Under the pieces are notes generated by a model that was given only the letters and a program-made list of their open reading frames with translations, was not told the origin of the DNA and did no database searches. Positions 52,967 through 62,946 of a stretch of 64,000 bases of DNA are shown piece by piece (the stretch's first letter is position 1; every line of letters starts with the position of its first letter). Source of the stretch: Aquamicrobium sp. LC103 (GTDB taxonomy: Bacteria; Pseudomonadota; Alphaproteobacteria; Rhizobiales; Rhizobiaceae); contig NZ_LBCQ02000003.1 of assembly GCF_001014615.2 (NCBI RefSeq), positions 248,001 through 312,000 on the forward strand, written 5' to 3'. Position numbers and translations under genes: made by a program.

Positions 52967-55059
52967 CACGCCGGCGGCGAAGCCGCGCCATGAAGCCGTG
53001 GATCAAGCGCCTCTCGATCTCCGCCGCCGCCGTCCTGATCCTAGGCGCGGCCGCCGCGGTCGGCCTCGACGCGCTCGACCGCGCCTACCCGCCTCCGCTC
53101 GACGAGGCGCCGGCGCTCGCCGCCGAGGTGGTCGATCGCGACGGCGCGCTGCTTCGCGCCTTCGCGACGCCGGACGGAGCCTGGCGCTTCCGCATCCGTC
53201 TCGACGAGGTCGATCCGCAATTCGTCGAGATGCTGCTCGCCTACGAGGACCGCCGCTTCCGCGGTCATTTCGGCGTGGACCCCATGGCGCTCGGCCGCGC
53301 CGCCTGGCAGTTCGCCACCCATGGCCGCATCGTTTCAGGCGGCTCGACCATCACCATGCAGCTCGCCCGCCTGATCGAGCCGCGCGAAGCGCGCTCGCTT
53401 TCGGCGAAGCTCCTGCAGATCGCACGCGCGCTTCAGATCGAGCGGCGGCTTTCCAAGGACGAGATTCTCGAACGCTACCTCACGCTCGCGCCCTATGGCG
53501 GCAATCTCGAAGGCATCCGCGCGGCGACGCTCGCCTGGTACGGCAAGGAGCCGAGGCGCCTCGGCCTCGGCGAGGCGGCCCTGCTGGTCGCCCTTCCCCA
53601 GTCGCCCGAGCGCCGCCGTCCGGACCGCAATGCGGGCGCCGCCGAGGCAGGGCGCGACCGCGTCCTGGAGCGGATGGTCGCGGCCGGCGTTCTCGGCGAG
53701 CGCGAGGCGGCACGCGCCAGGGGCGACGGCGTCCCGGACCGGCGCCGCCCGATGCCGGCGCTCGCCGCCCACGCCGCCGAGGCGGCGTTGCGCTCCGCGC
53801 CCTCCCTTCCCCGCCAGCAACTGACCGTCAGCCGCCGCGCGCAGGAAGGGCTGGAAGCCGTCGCCCGCGAGGCGGCGCGCAAGCTCGGGCCGCGCCTTTC
53901 CGTCGCCATGGTGCTGGCCGACGCCGGAACCGGCGAAATCCTCGGCGAGGTCGGCTCGGCCGATTTCTTCGACGCCGCGCGTTCCGGCTGGGTGGACATG
54001 ACCCGGGTCGTGCGCTCGCCCGGCTCCACCCTGAAGTCCTTCATCTACGGCCTCGCCTTCGAGGAAGGCCTCGTCGCCCAGGAAACGATCATCGAGGACC
54101 GGCCGGCGAGCTTCGGCGGCTACCGCCCCCGCAATTTCGACATGGCCTACCAGGGCGACGTCAGCATCCGCCAGGCGCTGCAATTGTCCCTCAACGTCCC
54201 GGCCGTGCGGCTCCTCGACGCGATCGGACCGGCGCGGCTCGCCTCGCGCTTCCGCCAGGCCGGCGTTCACGCGACGCTGCCGAAGGGCGAGGCGCCGGGG
54301 CTCGCCATCGCGCTTGGCGGCGTCGGCCTGACATTGCGCGACCTCGTGCAGCTCTACACCGCCTTCCCCAATGGCGGGCGGGCCGTCGCGATCAGCGACA
54401 GGAAGACGGCGGAACGGAAAACCGCCGTGCTCGATCCGGCGGCGGCATGGCAGATCGCCGATATCCTGTCCGGCGTCGTCCCGCCCGAGGGCGCCCGCCG
54501 CCGCGGCATCGCCTACAAGACCGGCACCAGCTACGGCTACCGCGATGCCTGGTCGGTGGGTTTCGACGGGCGCTACGTACTCGGCGTCTGGGTCGGGCGA
54601 CCCGACGGCTCGGCCGTGCCGGGCCTCTCCGGCTATGTCTCGGCGGCACCGATCCTCTTCGAGGCTTTCGAGAGATCGGGGCTCGGCACCGTGCCCCTGC
54701 CCCGCCCGCCGGCTGGCGCCGTGCGGCTGGCGCGCGCCGACCTTCCCGTCACGCAAAGGCGGTTCTCGTCGTCGCGTGACGATCTTTCCGCCGGCAAGGT
54801 CGCCGAGCCAGCGCCCGCCATCGTCTTTCCGCCCGACGGCGCGCGCGTCGAGCTTGCCAGCGACGACGCCGCACCATTGGTGTTGAAATTGCAGGGCGGC
54901 CGTGCGCCCTTCCGGTGGCTCGCCAACGGCCGGCCCCTGTCGGAAGTCTCGCGTCGCCGCACCATGCGCTGGCAGCCCGAGGGCGGCGGCTTCTCGACGC
55001 TGACGGTCATCGACGCCGCCGGCCGCGCGGCCAGCGTCAAGGTGTTCGTGGAGCGATAG
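52963..55059 (+). CDS. pbpC: Penicillin-binding protein 1C
   Basis: A 698-residue bifunctional murein synthase. It has a basic cytoplasmic tail, one membrane helix, and a GT51 glycosyltransferase domain (EDRRFRGHFG, GGSTITMQLARL). The transpeptidase domain has the Ser355-T-L-K motif, SLN and KTGTSYG (Lys519). A C-terminal BiPBP_C domain starts near FPPDGARVEL. GTG at 52963 is chosen because it overlaps the macroglobulin stop as GTGA; ATG at 52990 is the alternative. PbpC and alpha-2-macroglobulin are a known conserved pair. Confidence 0.95.
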   Translation: MTRRRRSRAMKPWIKRLSISAAAVLILGAAAAVGLDALDRAYPPPLDEAPALAAEVVDRDGALLRAFATPDGAWRFRIRLDEVDPQFVEMLLAYEDRRFRGHFGVDPMALGRAAWQFATHGRIVSGGSTITMQLARLIEPREARSLSAKLLQIARALQIERRLSKDEILERYLTLAPYGGNLEGIRAATLAWYGKEPRRLGLGEAALLVALPQSPERRRPDRNAGAAEAGRDRVLERMVAAGVLGEREAARARGDGVPDRRRPMPALAAHAAEAALRSAPSLPRQQLTVSRRAQEGLEAVAREAARKLGPRLSVAMVLADAGTGEILGEVGSADFFDAARSGWVDMTRVVRSPGSTLKSFIYGLAFEEGLVAQETIIEDRPASFGGYRPRNFDMAYQGDVSIRQALQLSLNVPAVRLLDAIGPARLASRFRQAGVHATLPKGEAPGLAIALGGVGLTLRDLVQLYTAFPNGGRAVAISDRKTAERKTAVLDPAAAWQIADILSGVVPPEGARRRGIAYKTGTSYGYRDAWSVGFDGRYVLGVWVGRPDGSAVPGLSGYVSAAPILFEAFERSGLGTVPLPRPPAGAVRLARADLPVTQRRFSSSRDDLSAGKVAEPAPAIVFPPDGARVELASDDAAPLVLKLQGGRAPFRWLANGRPLSEVSRRRTMRWQPEGGGFSTLTVIDAAGRAASVKVFVER

Positions 55060-55060
55060 C

Positions 55061-55192
55061 GCGTCCTTCGAGGCTCGCTTCGCTCGCACCTCAGGATGAG
55101 GGAAGTGGGTTGTCGAGCCCTCAACGCCGTGGGTTCGAGTAAAAACCTTCCTCATCCTGAGGTGCGAGCGAAGCGAGCCTCGAAGGACGCAC
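55061..55192. repeat. Inverted-repeat doublet between convergent pbpC and reductase genes
   Basis: The 43-base arm known from 2591-2633 is here nearly identical at 55061-55102, and its reverse complement lies at 55150-55192, with a 47-base spacer. It begins directly after the pbpC stop and could serve as a bidirectional terminator hairpin. Confidence 0.9.
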
Positions 55193-55204
55193 CCCTGACG
55201 CCGC

Positions 55205-56455
55205 CTACGCGGCCGAGCCCACCGCCGGCTTCGGCAGCAGGCCCTTGAGGTCGACGGAGGTGTCGGCGGCGACTTCCTTCGGCACCGAGAGCCGCGCCGA
55301 AAGCAGCTTGCGCGAGACCATGTGGTCGGCCGCGCTGTTGACGCTCTCGACCGTCACCAGCCTGCCCTGCCGATAGAGGAAGACGGAGAACTTGCCTTCG
55401 GCCGGATCGCCGCGCACCACCGCCTCGTCGGCGCCCATGGAAAGGCCGGCGATCTGCAGCCGCGCGCTTGCCTGGTTCGACCAGAACCACGGCAGGCTGT
55501 CATAGGGCTGGTCGTCGCCGGTGAGCCTCGCGGCCACGCATTTCGCCTGATCGACCGCGTTCTGCACGGATTCGAGCCGCACCATGCCGATGCCGTAAGG
55601 GTTGGGATGCGCGGCGCAGTCGCCGATCGCCGAGATCGACGGGTCCTCGGTCAGCAGTCGCTCGTCGACGACGACGCCGTTGTTGACCTGCAATCCGGCC
55701 TCGGAAGCCATTTCGGAATTGGGCAGCACGCCCGCCGCCACCATCACGGCGTCCGTCTCCAGCACGTCGCCGTCCGACAGCCTCACCTTGAAGCCGTCGC
55801 CATGGCGCTGCATCTCCTCCGCGAAGGTCTTGAAGCGCAGCCTGGTGCCTAGCCCCTCGTGGAAGCCGCGGAAATAGTCGCTCATCTCGTGCGAGAGCAC
55901 GCGTCCCATCAGCCGGTCGGCCGCCTCGACGAGCTCCACCGTCACGTCGCGGGCGCGCAGCAGGCTCGCCACCTCGAGCCCGATGAAGCCGCCGCCCAGC
56001 ACGGTCACGTGCTTCAGCTCGTCGAGCCGCCCCGTCAAGAGACGCGCATGCGCCAGCGTGCGCAGCTCCATCACGTCCTCCTGCGCGAGACCGCGCACCG
56101 GCGGCATGCGGTTGCGCGCGCCGGTGGCGAGCACCAGGTGGTCGTAGGCCAGCCGCTCGCCGCTCGATAGCTCGAGCTCCTTGGCGGCGCGGTCGATCCG
56201 CTTCGCCGTCACGCCGAGCCGCAGGTCAATGTCCTTGCCCTCGTAGAAGGCCGGACCCTTGAGCGGCAGCGGCGCGTCCTCGACGCTCTTCAGGAATTCC
56301 TTGGAAAGCGGCGGCCGTTGATAGGGAAGGTCGGGCTCGTCGCCCAGCACGATGACGGAGCCTTCGAAGCCCCGCTGGCGAAGCGTCGCGGCGAGTTCCA
56401 CGCCCGCCTGTCCGCTGCCCGCAATCACAACCCTGGAAATCGGCTCGCTGCTCAC
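55205..56455 (-). CDS. FAD-dependent ferredoxin/rubredoxin reductase-like oxidoreductase
   Basis: A 416-residue flavoprotein of the rhodocoxin/putidaredoxin reductase group. Visible are the FAD site VVIAGSGQAGVELA, the PYQRPPLSK signature, the NAD site VTVLGGGFIGLEVAS, the second FAD motif AIGDCA and a C-terminal reductase domain with WFWSNQ. GTG at 56455 is chosen because GGAGG lies six bases upstream. Such enzymes feed electrons from NADH to a ferredoxin for P450s or dioxygenases. No ferredoxin gene is adjacent. Confidence 0.9.
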   Translation of the reverse strand: MSSEPISRVVIAGSGQAGVELAATLRQRGFEGSVIVLGDEPDLPYQRPPLSKEFLKSVEDAPLPLKGPAFYEGKDIDLRLGVTAKRIDRAAKELELSSGERLAYDHLVLATGARNRMPPVRGLAQEDVMELRTLAHARLLTGRLDELKHVTVLGGGFIGLEVASLLRARDVTVELVEAADRLMGRVLSHEMSDYFRGFHEGLGTRLRFKTFAEEMQRHGDGFKVRLSDGDVLETDAVMVAAGVLPNSEMASEAGLQVNNGVVVDERLLTEDPSISAIGDCAAHPNPYGIGMVRLESVQNAVDQAKCVAARLTGDDQPYDSLPWFWSNQASARLQIAGLSMGADEAVVRGDPAEGKFSVFLYRQGRLVTVESVNSAADHMVSRKLLSARLSVPKEVAADTSVDLKGLLPKPAVGSAA

Positions 56456-56818
56456 AATGCACCTCCATCTGCTCCTACCCACGCCGGTGTTATCAGCGCC
56501 CGCGCGTCTTGTCGACAAATGCCGCAGCCTGCCTTGCTTGACTCGCCGGCGGGCTTCAGGAACTATGATCGCATGTGCACCGTGGCCATCATACGCGTCG
56601 AAGCGCTTTTCCGGGTTTGCCCCATCGCGGGACATTAGCCCCCGGCTCGGTTGCCTTGCGCCTTCCGAGCCGAGGGGAAGGCCGCTCGGTTTGTCAAAGG
56701 CAAGCCGGGACCTGACCGGACCAAGGGCCGGCAAGCGCATTTCACCAATTTCCACGAAGGACGAACGCCTGGCGGCGCTCCCATCGGGAGCAGTCCGCCG
56801 ATCATCCATGAGCGCATA
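56456..56818. other. Intergenic gap without recognisable gene
   Basis: This 363-base stretch separates the reductase from the first Rnk-type gene. It is less regular in codon-like composition than its flanks. I see no convincing ORF, RNA gene or terminator hairpin in it. It presumably holds divergent promoters for both flanking genes. Confidence 0.5.
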
Positions 56819-57235
56819 ATGCCAGAACACAACAAATCGCGCGGCAAACGCACCATCACCCTCAGCAAGAGCGATTTCGAACGCCTGACGCTGCTTGCCG
56901 ACGCGATCGCCGAACGCAACGCCGAGCTCTCCGAAGTGCTGTTCACCGAGCTCGACCGCGCGAAGATCATCGCCGATCATCTCGTGCCGGAGACCGTCAT
57001 CCGCGTCGGCTCCACCGCCACCTACCGCACCGAGACGGGCGAGGAGCGCGTGGCCACGCTCGTCCTGCCGGCCGACGCGGACATCGAGAAGAACAGGATT
57101 TCCGTGCTTACCCCGGTCGGCGTCGCGCTTATCGGCCTTTCGCCCGGCCAGTCCATGGAGTGGACCGCCCGCGACGGGCGCCGGCACGCCCTGACCGTCG
57201 AAAGCGTCGAAGCGCCGGCGGACGTCGCGACATGA
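56819..57235 (+). CDS. rnk: Rnk-type GreA/GreB-domain regulator (first copy)
   Basis: A 138-residue protein with a short N-terminal helical part (LSKSDFERLTLLADAIAERN) and a C-terminal GreA/GreB FKBP-like domain (VIRVGSTATYRTETGEE, TPVGVALIGLSPGQSMEW). It lacks the long coiled coil of GreA and so fits Rnk, the regulator of nucleoside diphosphate kinase that binds RNA polymerase. The start is chosen by homology; the Shine-Dalgarno is weak. A second copy follows 161 bases downstream. Confidence 0.87.
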   Translation: MPEHNKSRGKRTITLSKSDFERLTLLADAIAERNAELSEVLFTELDRAKIIADHLVPETVIRVGSTATYRTETGEERVATLVLPADADIEKNRISVLTPVGVALIGLSPGQSMEWTARDGRRHALTVESVEAPADVAT

Positions 57236-57396
57236 TGCCGGCCAGCCTCGACCGTTTCCTCAATCATTCGGGAAGTCTCATCACGGGAGCGTAGCCCCTG
57301 CGCGCGGTGCGCCGCGCTCAGGGGCGACGATCTTCAGCCGAGACGCAACCCGCTTGAAACGCCGGCGCGACCTTCGTCGGCGGAGGAAAACACGCC

Positions 57397-57930
57397 ATGT
57401 CGAGTGACCCGCAAATCACCCTCACCACAAAGGACTACACAATTCTGGAAGTGATGCTGGACCGGTGCCTGGGAACCGACGATCCGCTCTACCGCCCGCT
57501 CAGGCACAAGCTCGACGCGGCGACGGTGATGCTGCGCGACGACATCCCCGACGACGCGGTCACGATGAACAGCCGCGTCGCCTACCGCATCGACGACGAG
57601 CCGGTCGAGACCCGCATCCTCATCCACGACGAGGTGCGCGGGCTTGTCGGCATGACCTTGCCTCTCACCAGCCAGCGCGGCCTCGCGATGCTTGGCCTAC
57701 GCGCCGGCCAGAGCGTGGTTCTTGAAATGCCCTCAGGCGTGAAGGAAAGCCTCACCGTCCTCGAAGTGCTCTATCAGCCCGAAGCCGCGCGCAACAGGAT
57801 GCGCCGGACCGATGCCGGCGTCGTTGGCGACGGCAAGCGGGCTGGTGCGGCCTTTTTGAGGATCGTGCATTCCGCCGACCGGATCGAGGCCGGCGACGAT
57901 TTTGACCCTTCCGGCCCGTCGGCCGCCTAG
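57397..57930 (+). CDS. Rnk-type GreA/GreB-domain protein (second, diverged copy)
   Basis: A 177-residue paralogue of the preceding gene. The layout is the same: helical start (LTTKDYTILEVMLDRCLG) and Gre-like domain (AVTMNSRVAYRIDDEPVE, GLAMLGLRAGQSVVLEMP). It carries ~40 extra C-terminal residues, basic then acidic, without a known domain. The two proteins may act at the same polymerase site or form a pair with different partners. It is 28 bases before dadA and could share its transcript. Confidence 0.85.
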   Translation: MSSDPQITLTTKDYTILEVMLDRCLGTDDPLYRPLRHKLDAATVMLRDDIPDDAVTMNSRVAYRIDDEPVETRILIHDEVRGLVGMTLPLTSQRGLAMLGLRAGQSVVLEMPSGVKESLTVLEVLYQPEAARNRMRRTDAGVVGDGKRAGAAFLRIVHSADRIEAGDDFDPSGPSAA

Positions 57931-57958
57931 AAGATTGAGAAGCAGGGAATAGCCGAAC

Positions 57959-59224
57959 ATGAAAGTGCTTGTGCTGGGAAGCGGCGTCGTCGGGGTGACG
58001 ACCGCCTGGTATCTGTCCAGGGCCGGACATGAGGTGGAAGTCGTCGACCGCCGCGAAGGGCCGGCCCTTGAAACCAGCTTCGCCAATGCCGGCGAGATCT
58101 CGCCCGGCTATTCCGCTCCCTGGGCCGGTCCGGGCGTGCCGATCAAGGCGATCAAATGGCTGCTCATGAAGCATGGGCCGCTCGTCTGGCGTCCCGCCGT
58201 GGACCCGGCCATGTGGCGCTGGATATTCGCCATGCTGGCGAACTGCACCTCCGCGCGCTATGCCCGCAACAAGGCGCGCATGGTACCCCTCGCCGAATAC
58301 AGCCGCGACCTCCTGCGTGAGCTGCGCGCCGAGACCGGCATCGCCTATGACGAGCGCTCCAAGGGCACGCTGCAGCTCTTCCGCGATCAGCGGCAGGTCG
58401 ACGGCACCGGCGGCGATATCGAGGTGCTCAAGCAGTTCGGCGTGCCCTTCGAGGTGCTCGATTCCGAAGGCTGCATCAGGGCGGAACCCGCGCTCGCCAA
58501 CGTCCGCGGAAAGTTCGCGGGCGGCCTGCGGCTGCCGGGCGACGAGACCGGCGACTGCCGGATGTTCACGGAAAAGCTCACGGAACTTACCCGCGCGCGC
58601 GGCGTCTCCTTCCGCTTCGGCGTCACGGCGGCCGGCTTCGTCCAGGACGGCAGCGAGATTGCCGGCCTTGCGACCTCGGAAGGAACGCTGACGGCGGACG
58701 CCTACGTCGTCGCCACCGGTCCCTACACGCCGCTGCTGCTTCGCCCGCTCGGGCTTCACGTCCCGATCTACCCGATCAAGGGCTACTCCATCACCGTGCC
58801 GATCGAGAACGCCGAGCGCGCTCCGGAATCGACCGTCATGGACGAGACCTACAAGGTCGCCATCACCCGCCTCGGCGACCGCATCCGCGTCGGCGGCACG
58901 GCGGCGATCTCCGGCTACGACCTGGGCCTGAACCAGACCCGGCGCGAGACGCTGGAATTCTCGGTCAACGACCTCTTCCCCGGCGGCGGCAACACGGCGA
59001 AGGCCAGCTTCTGGACCGGCCTGCGCCCGATGACGCCCGACGGCCCGCCGCTGATCGGCAAGACGCGCTATTCCAATCTCTACGTCAATTCCGGCCACGG
59101 AACGCTCGGCTGGACCATGGCCTGCGGCTCCGGTCACGTCATGGCCGACATCATCTCCGGCAAGGCGCCCCACATCGACGTCGCCGAGCGCCTGTCGGGC
59201 ACGGGCGGGCTGGTAGGCGGATAA
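57959..59224 (+). CDS. dadA: D-amino acid dehydrogenase small subunit
   Basis: A 421-residue FAD enzyme of the DAO family with the N-terminal dinucleotide motif [15 protein letters not shown] and the DadA-typical [20 protein letters not shown]. Late in the protein are [17 protein letters not shown] and [16 protein letters not shown]. It deaminates D-alanine and other D-amino acids into the respiratory chain at the inner membrane. No alanine racemase (dadX) is adjacent. It converges on the hut operon. Confidence 0.94.
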   Translation: MKVLVLGSGVVGVTTAWYLSRAGHEVEVVDRREGPALETSFANAGEISPGYSAPWAGPGVPIKAIKWLLMKHGPLVWRPAVDPAMWRWIFAMLANCTSARYARNKARMVPLAEYSRDLLRELRAETGIAYDERSKGTLQLFRDQRQVDGTGGDIEVLKQFGVPFEVLDSEGCIRAEPALANVRGKFAGGLRLPGDETGDCRMFTEKLTELTRARGVSFRFGVTAAGFVQDGSEIAGLATSEGTLTADAYVVATGPYTPLLLRPLGLHVPIYPIKGYSITVPIENAERAPESTVMDETYKVAITRLGDRIRVGGTAAISGYDLGLNQTRRETLEFSVNDLFPGGGNTAKASFWTGLRPMTPDGPPLIGKTRYSNLYVNSGHGTLGWTMACGSGHVMADIISGKAPHIDVAERLSGTGGLVGG

Positions 59225-59238
59225 CTCCGCCCACCGGC

Positions 59239-59826
59239 TTATTCGGACCGCGCTGCGACCTCGACGATCATCGCCACGGCGGGCTTGTCGCCGGGCGAAA
59301 GCGTCAGCGTGCCCGGCTTCGCTTCCCAGAAAAGAACGTCGTTCTTCCCGAGACGATCGGCGAAGCCGTCCGCCTCGATGCCGAATCCGCCGCTGACGCA
59401 GACGACGAGCGTGTCGAATTCGGCGATCTCGAGCTCCAGCCGCTCGTCGACGAGAAGCGGTTCCACCGAATGCGTGAAGCGGCCGCGTCGGCTCATCACG
59501 TTGAGGTCGATGATCGGACCCGAGATCAGCCTGCCGATCGTCGGCGCATCCGCAGCGAAGGTCACCGGCGCGTAGGGACGGGTCAATCCCAGCGGGGCCT
59601 GTCCCTCGACATCGAGGATGATCCCCTCGCCGTCGAGGACGGCAAGCGTGCGGTCGATCCCCGGAAACACCGAGAACGGCCCGTGGTCCGCCACCCGCGC
59701 CATCGACACGCGCCAGTCGAAATCGTCGAGCCCGGCGCCCGGCGGCGAGACGACGATCTCCGTCGTCTCGCCGCCGCCGTTCTTCCACGGCATCACCTTG
59801 TGCCGGGCGGCCCGGACGATCCGCAT
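59239..59826 (-). CDS. hutD: HutD-family protein
   Basis: A 195-residue HutD protein, a bicupin fold conserved in histidine utilisation operons. The opening HKVMPWKNGGGETTEI and the later ISGPIIDLNVMSRRG are family signatures. Work in pseudomonads suggests that HutD limits hut expression, perhaps by binding formylglutamate; that is known from the family and not visible here. Its ATG directly abuts the stop of the YjiH-type gene. It is the last gene of the operon. Confidence 0.93.
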   Translation of the reverse strand: MRIVRAARHKVMPWKNGGGETTEIVVSPPGAGLDDFDWRVSMARVADHGPFSVFPGIDRTLAVLDGEGIILDVEGQAPLGLTRPYAPVTFAADAPTIGRLISGPIIDLNVMSRRGRFTHSVEPLLVDERLELEIAEFDTLVVCVSGGFGIEADGFADRLGKNDVLFWEAKPGTLTLSPGDKPAVAMIVEVAARSE

Positions 59827-61152
59827 CTAGGACAGCCAGCCCATCGAGACCGCGAGCCAGCCGATCGGCGCCGTGACGAGCACGCTGAGCGCCGTGCGGA
59901 TGTACCAGATGACGAGCAGGTCCTTCATCGTGAACGGGATCGAGGTCGCGAGCACGCACGGGATCGACGCCGACAGGAACAGCACCTGGCTCACCGAAAC
60001 CACCGCCGCGACGAAGCGCAGATCGAGTGCCGCGTCCTGCAGCAGGATCGCCGGCAGGAACATCTCGGCCAGCCCCGAGGCGAGCGCCTTGGCGGCCAGC
60101 ATCGGCTCGGAGAGCTGCGCCAGCCAGGTGAACGGGTAGAGCAGATAGCCGAGGATGTCGAAGAGCGGCGTGTACTTGGCGGCCAACAGGCCGAGCAGGC
60201 CGACGGCCATGATGCTCGGCAGGATCAGCGAGGCCATGCGCAGCCCGTCCACGAAGCTGTCGCGCAGCATCACCGGCAAGCCCTTGGAGACGGTCGCCTG
60301 CTCCACGCCGGCGTCGATGGCCGTCTGCAGGCGGCCGCGGCCTTCCGGCAGCGGCGTGTCGCGGTCGGCCGGATGATCCATGCCCGCGATCGGCCACAGC
60401 CGCGCGGTGATCGCCGAGACGATGAAGGTGACGACGAGTGTCGACCAGAAATAGAGGTTCCATGAGCCCATCAGGTCGAGGGTCCGCGCCACGATGATCA
60501 TGAATGTGGCCGAGACCGTCGAGAAACCGGTCGCGATGATCGCCGCCTCGCGCACCGTGTACTTGCCTTCCTTGAAGACCCGGTCGGTGATCAGCAGCGC
60601 CAGCGAGTAGCTGCCGACGAAGGAGGCCACCGCGTCGATGGCCGACCAGCCCGGCGTGCGCCAGATCGGCCGCATGATCGGCTGCACGAGCACGCCGGTG
60701 AATTCCAGCAGCCCGTAGCCGATGAGGAAGGCCAATGCCAGCGCGCCGATCGGCACGATCAGCCCGACCGAGAGCACCAGCTTGTCGAACAGGAAGGGCA
60801 GCATGTCGGGCGCGAACAGCGCCGCCGGCCCCACGCCCGCCAGATACATGGCGGTGAGCACCAGGCCGAGCAGACGAAGCACGGAGAAGACGCGTTCGGT
60901 GACGTTCTTGCTCCAGCTCCCGTTCACGAAGGGCGCGACCGCGCCGTAGAGGATGAGCAGGCACACGAACGCCACCGCGACCGGATGCGCGTAGGTGACG
61001 ACGGCCGTCGCCGCGTGGTCGAGCGGAATGGTCGACTTGCCGCCGATCGTGATCGGCACGAAGAACATGAAGATGCCGATCGCGCTGTAGGCGATCAGCT
61101 TGAACAGGGCCGGCCCCCGGGAACCCTGCATGTCGCTGGTGATGTCTGTCAT
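59827..61152 (-). CDS. YjiH-family membrane protein with nucleoside-recognition (Gate) domains
   Basis: A 441-residue polytopic membrane protein with roughly eleven hydrophobic segments and two Gate-type repeats, around residues 130-210 and 295-390. Family stretches include FMFFVPITIGGKSTIPLDH and FSTVSATFMIIVARTLDL. The ATG at 61152 has GGGAGG upstream. It lies between hutU and hutD, so histidine or urocanate transport is the natural guess. The family is known from hut loci, but transport has not been shown to my knowledge. Confidence 0.86.
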   Translation of the reverse strand: MTDITSDMQGSRGPALFKLIAYSAIGIFMFFVPITIGGKSTIPLDHAATAVVTYAHPVAVAFVCLLILYGAVAPFVNGSWSKNVTERVFSVLRLLGLVLTAMYLAGVGPAALFAPDMLPFLFDKLVLSVGLIVPIGALALAFLIGYGLLEFTGVLVQPIMRPIWRTPGWSAIDAVASFVGSYSLALLITDRVFKEGKYTVREAAIIATGFSTVSATFMIIVARTLDLMGSWNLYFWSTLVVTFIVSAITARLWPIAGMDHPADRDTPLPEGRGRLQTAIDAGVEQATVSKGLPVMLRDSFVDGLRMASLILPSIMAVGLLGLLAAKYTPLFDILGYLLYPFTWLAQLSEPMLAAKALASGLAEMFLPAILLQDAALDLRFVAAVVSVSQVLFLSASIPCVLATSIPFTMKDLLVIWYIRTALSVLVTAPIGWLAVSMGWLS

Positions 61153-61193
61153 TTCTTGGCCTCCCCGGCCATTCTTGTTGTTGTGGTTGCTTG

Positions 61194-62870
61194 TCAGCCC
61201 AGGATGCCCGGCAGGTCGAGGCCGTGCTCCCTGGCGCATTCGATGGCGATGTCGTAGCCGGCATCCGCATGGCGCATCACGCCGGTCGCCGGATCGTTCC
61301 ACAGCACCCGCTCGATGCGGCGTGCGGCATCGTCGGTGCCATCGCAGACGATCACCATGCCGGAATGCTGCGAGAAGCCCATGCCGACGCCGCCGCCATG
61401 ATGCAGCGACACCCAGGTCGCACCAGAGGCGGTGTTGAGCAGCGCGTTGAGCAGCGGCCAGTCGGAGACGGCGTCCGAGCCGTCCTTCATCGCCTCGGTC
61501 TCGCGGTTGGGCGAAGCGACCGAGCCGGAATCGAGATGGTCGCGGCCGATCACCACCGGCGCCTTCAGCTCGCCGTTCTTCACCATCTCGTTGAAGGCGA
61601 GGCCGAGCCGGTGGCGGTCGCCGAGGCCGACCCAGCAGATGCGCGCCGGCAGGCCCTGGAAATGGATGCGCTCCTTGGCCATGTCGAGCCAGTTGTGCAG
61701 GTGCTTGTTGCCGGGCGTGAGCTCCTTCACCTTGGCGTCGGTCTTGTAGATGTCCTCCGGATCGCCGGAAAGCGCCGCCCAGCGGAACGGCCCGATGCCG
61801 CGGCAGAACAGCGGGCGGATATAGGCCGGCACGAAGCCGGGGAAATCGAAGGCGTTCTCGACGCCCTCCTCCTTCGCCATCTGGCGGATGTTGTTGCCAT
61901 AGTCGACGGTCGGAACGCCCTGGTCGTGGAAGTCGAGCATCGCCTTGACGTGCACGGCCATCGAGGCGCGGGCGGCCTTGGCGACGGCCTTGGGATCGCG
62001 CTCGCGCTTCTCCTCCCATTCGGCCACGCTCCAGCCGATCGGCAGATAGCCGTTGACCGGATCGTGCGCCGAGGTCTGGTCGGTCACCGCATCCGGCTTG
62101 ATGCCGCGTTTCACCAGCTCGGGCAGGATTTCGGCGGCGTTGCCCAGCAGCGCGACGGAGAGCGCCTTCTTCTCGCTCGTCGCCTTGTCGATGATGGCGA
62201 GCGCGTCATCGAGGTCCTTCGCCTGCACGTCGACATAACCGGTCTTCAGCCGCATCTCGATGCGGCTCGCCTGGCATTCGATGGCGAGGCACGAGGCGCC
62301 GGCCATGGTCGCGGCCAGCGGCTGGGCGCCGCCCATGCCGCCGAGGCCGGCGGTCAGGATCCAGCGGCCGGAAAGGTCGCCGCCATAATGCTGGCGGCCC
62401 ATTTCGACGAATGTTTCGTAGGTGCCCTGCACGATGCCCTGGGAGCCGATATAGATCCAGGAGCCGGCCGTCATCTGGCCGTACATCGCCAGGCCCTTCT
62501 TGTCGAGTTCGTTGAAATGGTCCCAGTTGGCCCAGTGCGGCACGAGGTTGGAATTGGCGATCAGCACACGCGGCGCATCCGCATGGGTGCGGAACACGCC
62601 CACCGGCTTGCCCGACTGGACGAGCAGCGTCTGGTCGGCCTCCAGTTCCTTCAGCGCCGCGACGATGCGGTCGAAGCTTTCCCAGTCGCGTGCCGCGCGG
62701 CCGATGCCGCCATAGACCACCAGCTCGCTCGGCTTCTCGGCAACGATCGGATCGAGATTGTTCATCAGCATGCGCAGCGGTGCTTCCGTCAGCCAGCTCT
62801 TGGCCGAAAGCTCGGTGCCGGTGGCCGCGCGGATCGTGCGCGAATTGTCGATGCGGGTGTGTTGGGTCAT
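61194..62870 (-). CDS. hutU: Urocanate hydratase
   Basis: A 558-residue NAD-dependent urocanase, the second step of histidine degradation, producing imidazolone propionate. The expected length and signatures are present. [14 protein letters not shown] holds the catalytic Cys, [17 protein letters not shown] is a conserved loop, and GAGVVG-like NAD contacts occur in [14 protein letters not shown]. The ATG at 62870 has GGAG seven bases upstream. It lies 42 bases before the YjiH-type gene. Confidence 0.97.
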   Translation of the reverse strand: MTQHTRIDNSRTIRAATGTELSAKSWLTEAPLRMLMNNLDPIVAEKPSELVVYGGIGRAARDWESFDRIVAALKELEADQTLLVQSGKPVGVFRTHADAPRVLIANSNLVPHWANWDHFNELDKKGLAMYGQMTAGSWIYIGSQGIVQGTYETFVEMGRQHYGGDLSGRWILTAGLGGMGGAQPLAATMAGASCLAIECQASRIEMRLKTGYVDVQAKDLDDALAIIDKATSEKKALSVALLGNAAEILPELVKRGIKPDAVTDQTSAHDPVNGYLPIGWSVAEWEEKRERDPKAVAKAARASMAVHVKAMLDFHDQGVPTVDYGNNIRQMAKEEGVENAFDFPGFVPAYIRPLFCRGIGPFRWAALSGDPEDIYKTDAKVKELTPGNKHLHNWLDMAKERIHFQGLPARICWVGLGDRHRLGLAFNEMVKNGELKAPVVIGRDHLDSGSVASPNRETEAMKDGSDAVSDWPLLNALLNTASGATWVSLHHGGGVGMGFSQHSGMVIVCDGTDDAARRIERVLWNDPATGVMRHADAGYDIAIECAREHGLDLPGILG

Positions 62871-62946
62871 CAGTGGGCTCCAATATTCTTGCTTTTGTGG
62901 ACGAAGCCGTCCGTCCAGCCGGTTGTTGTTATTGACGGCAGAAGGT

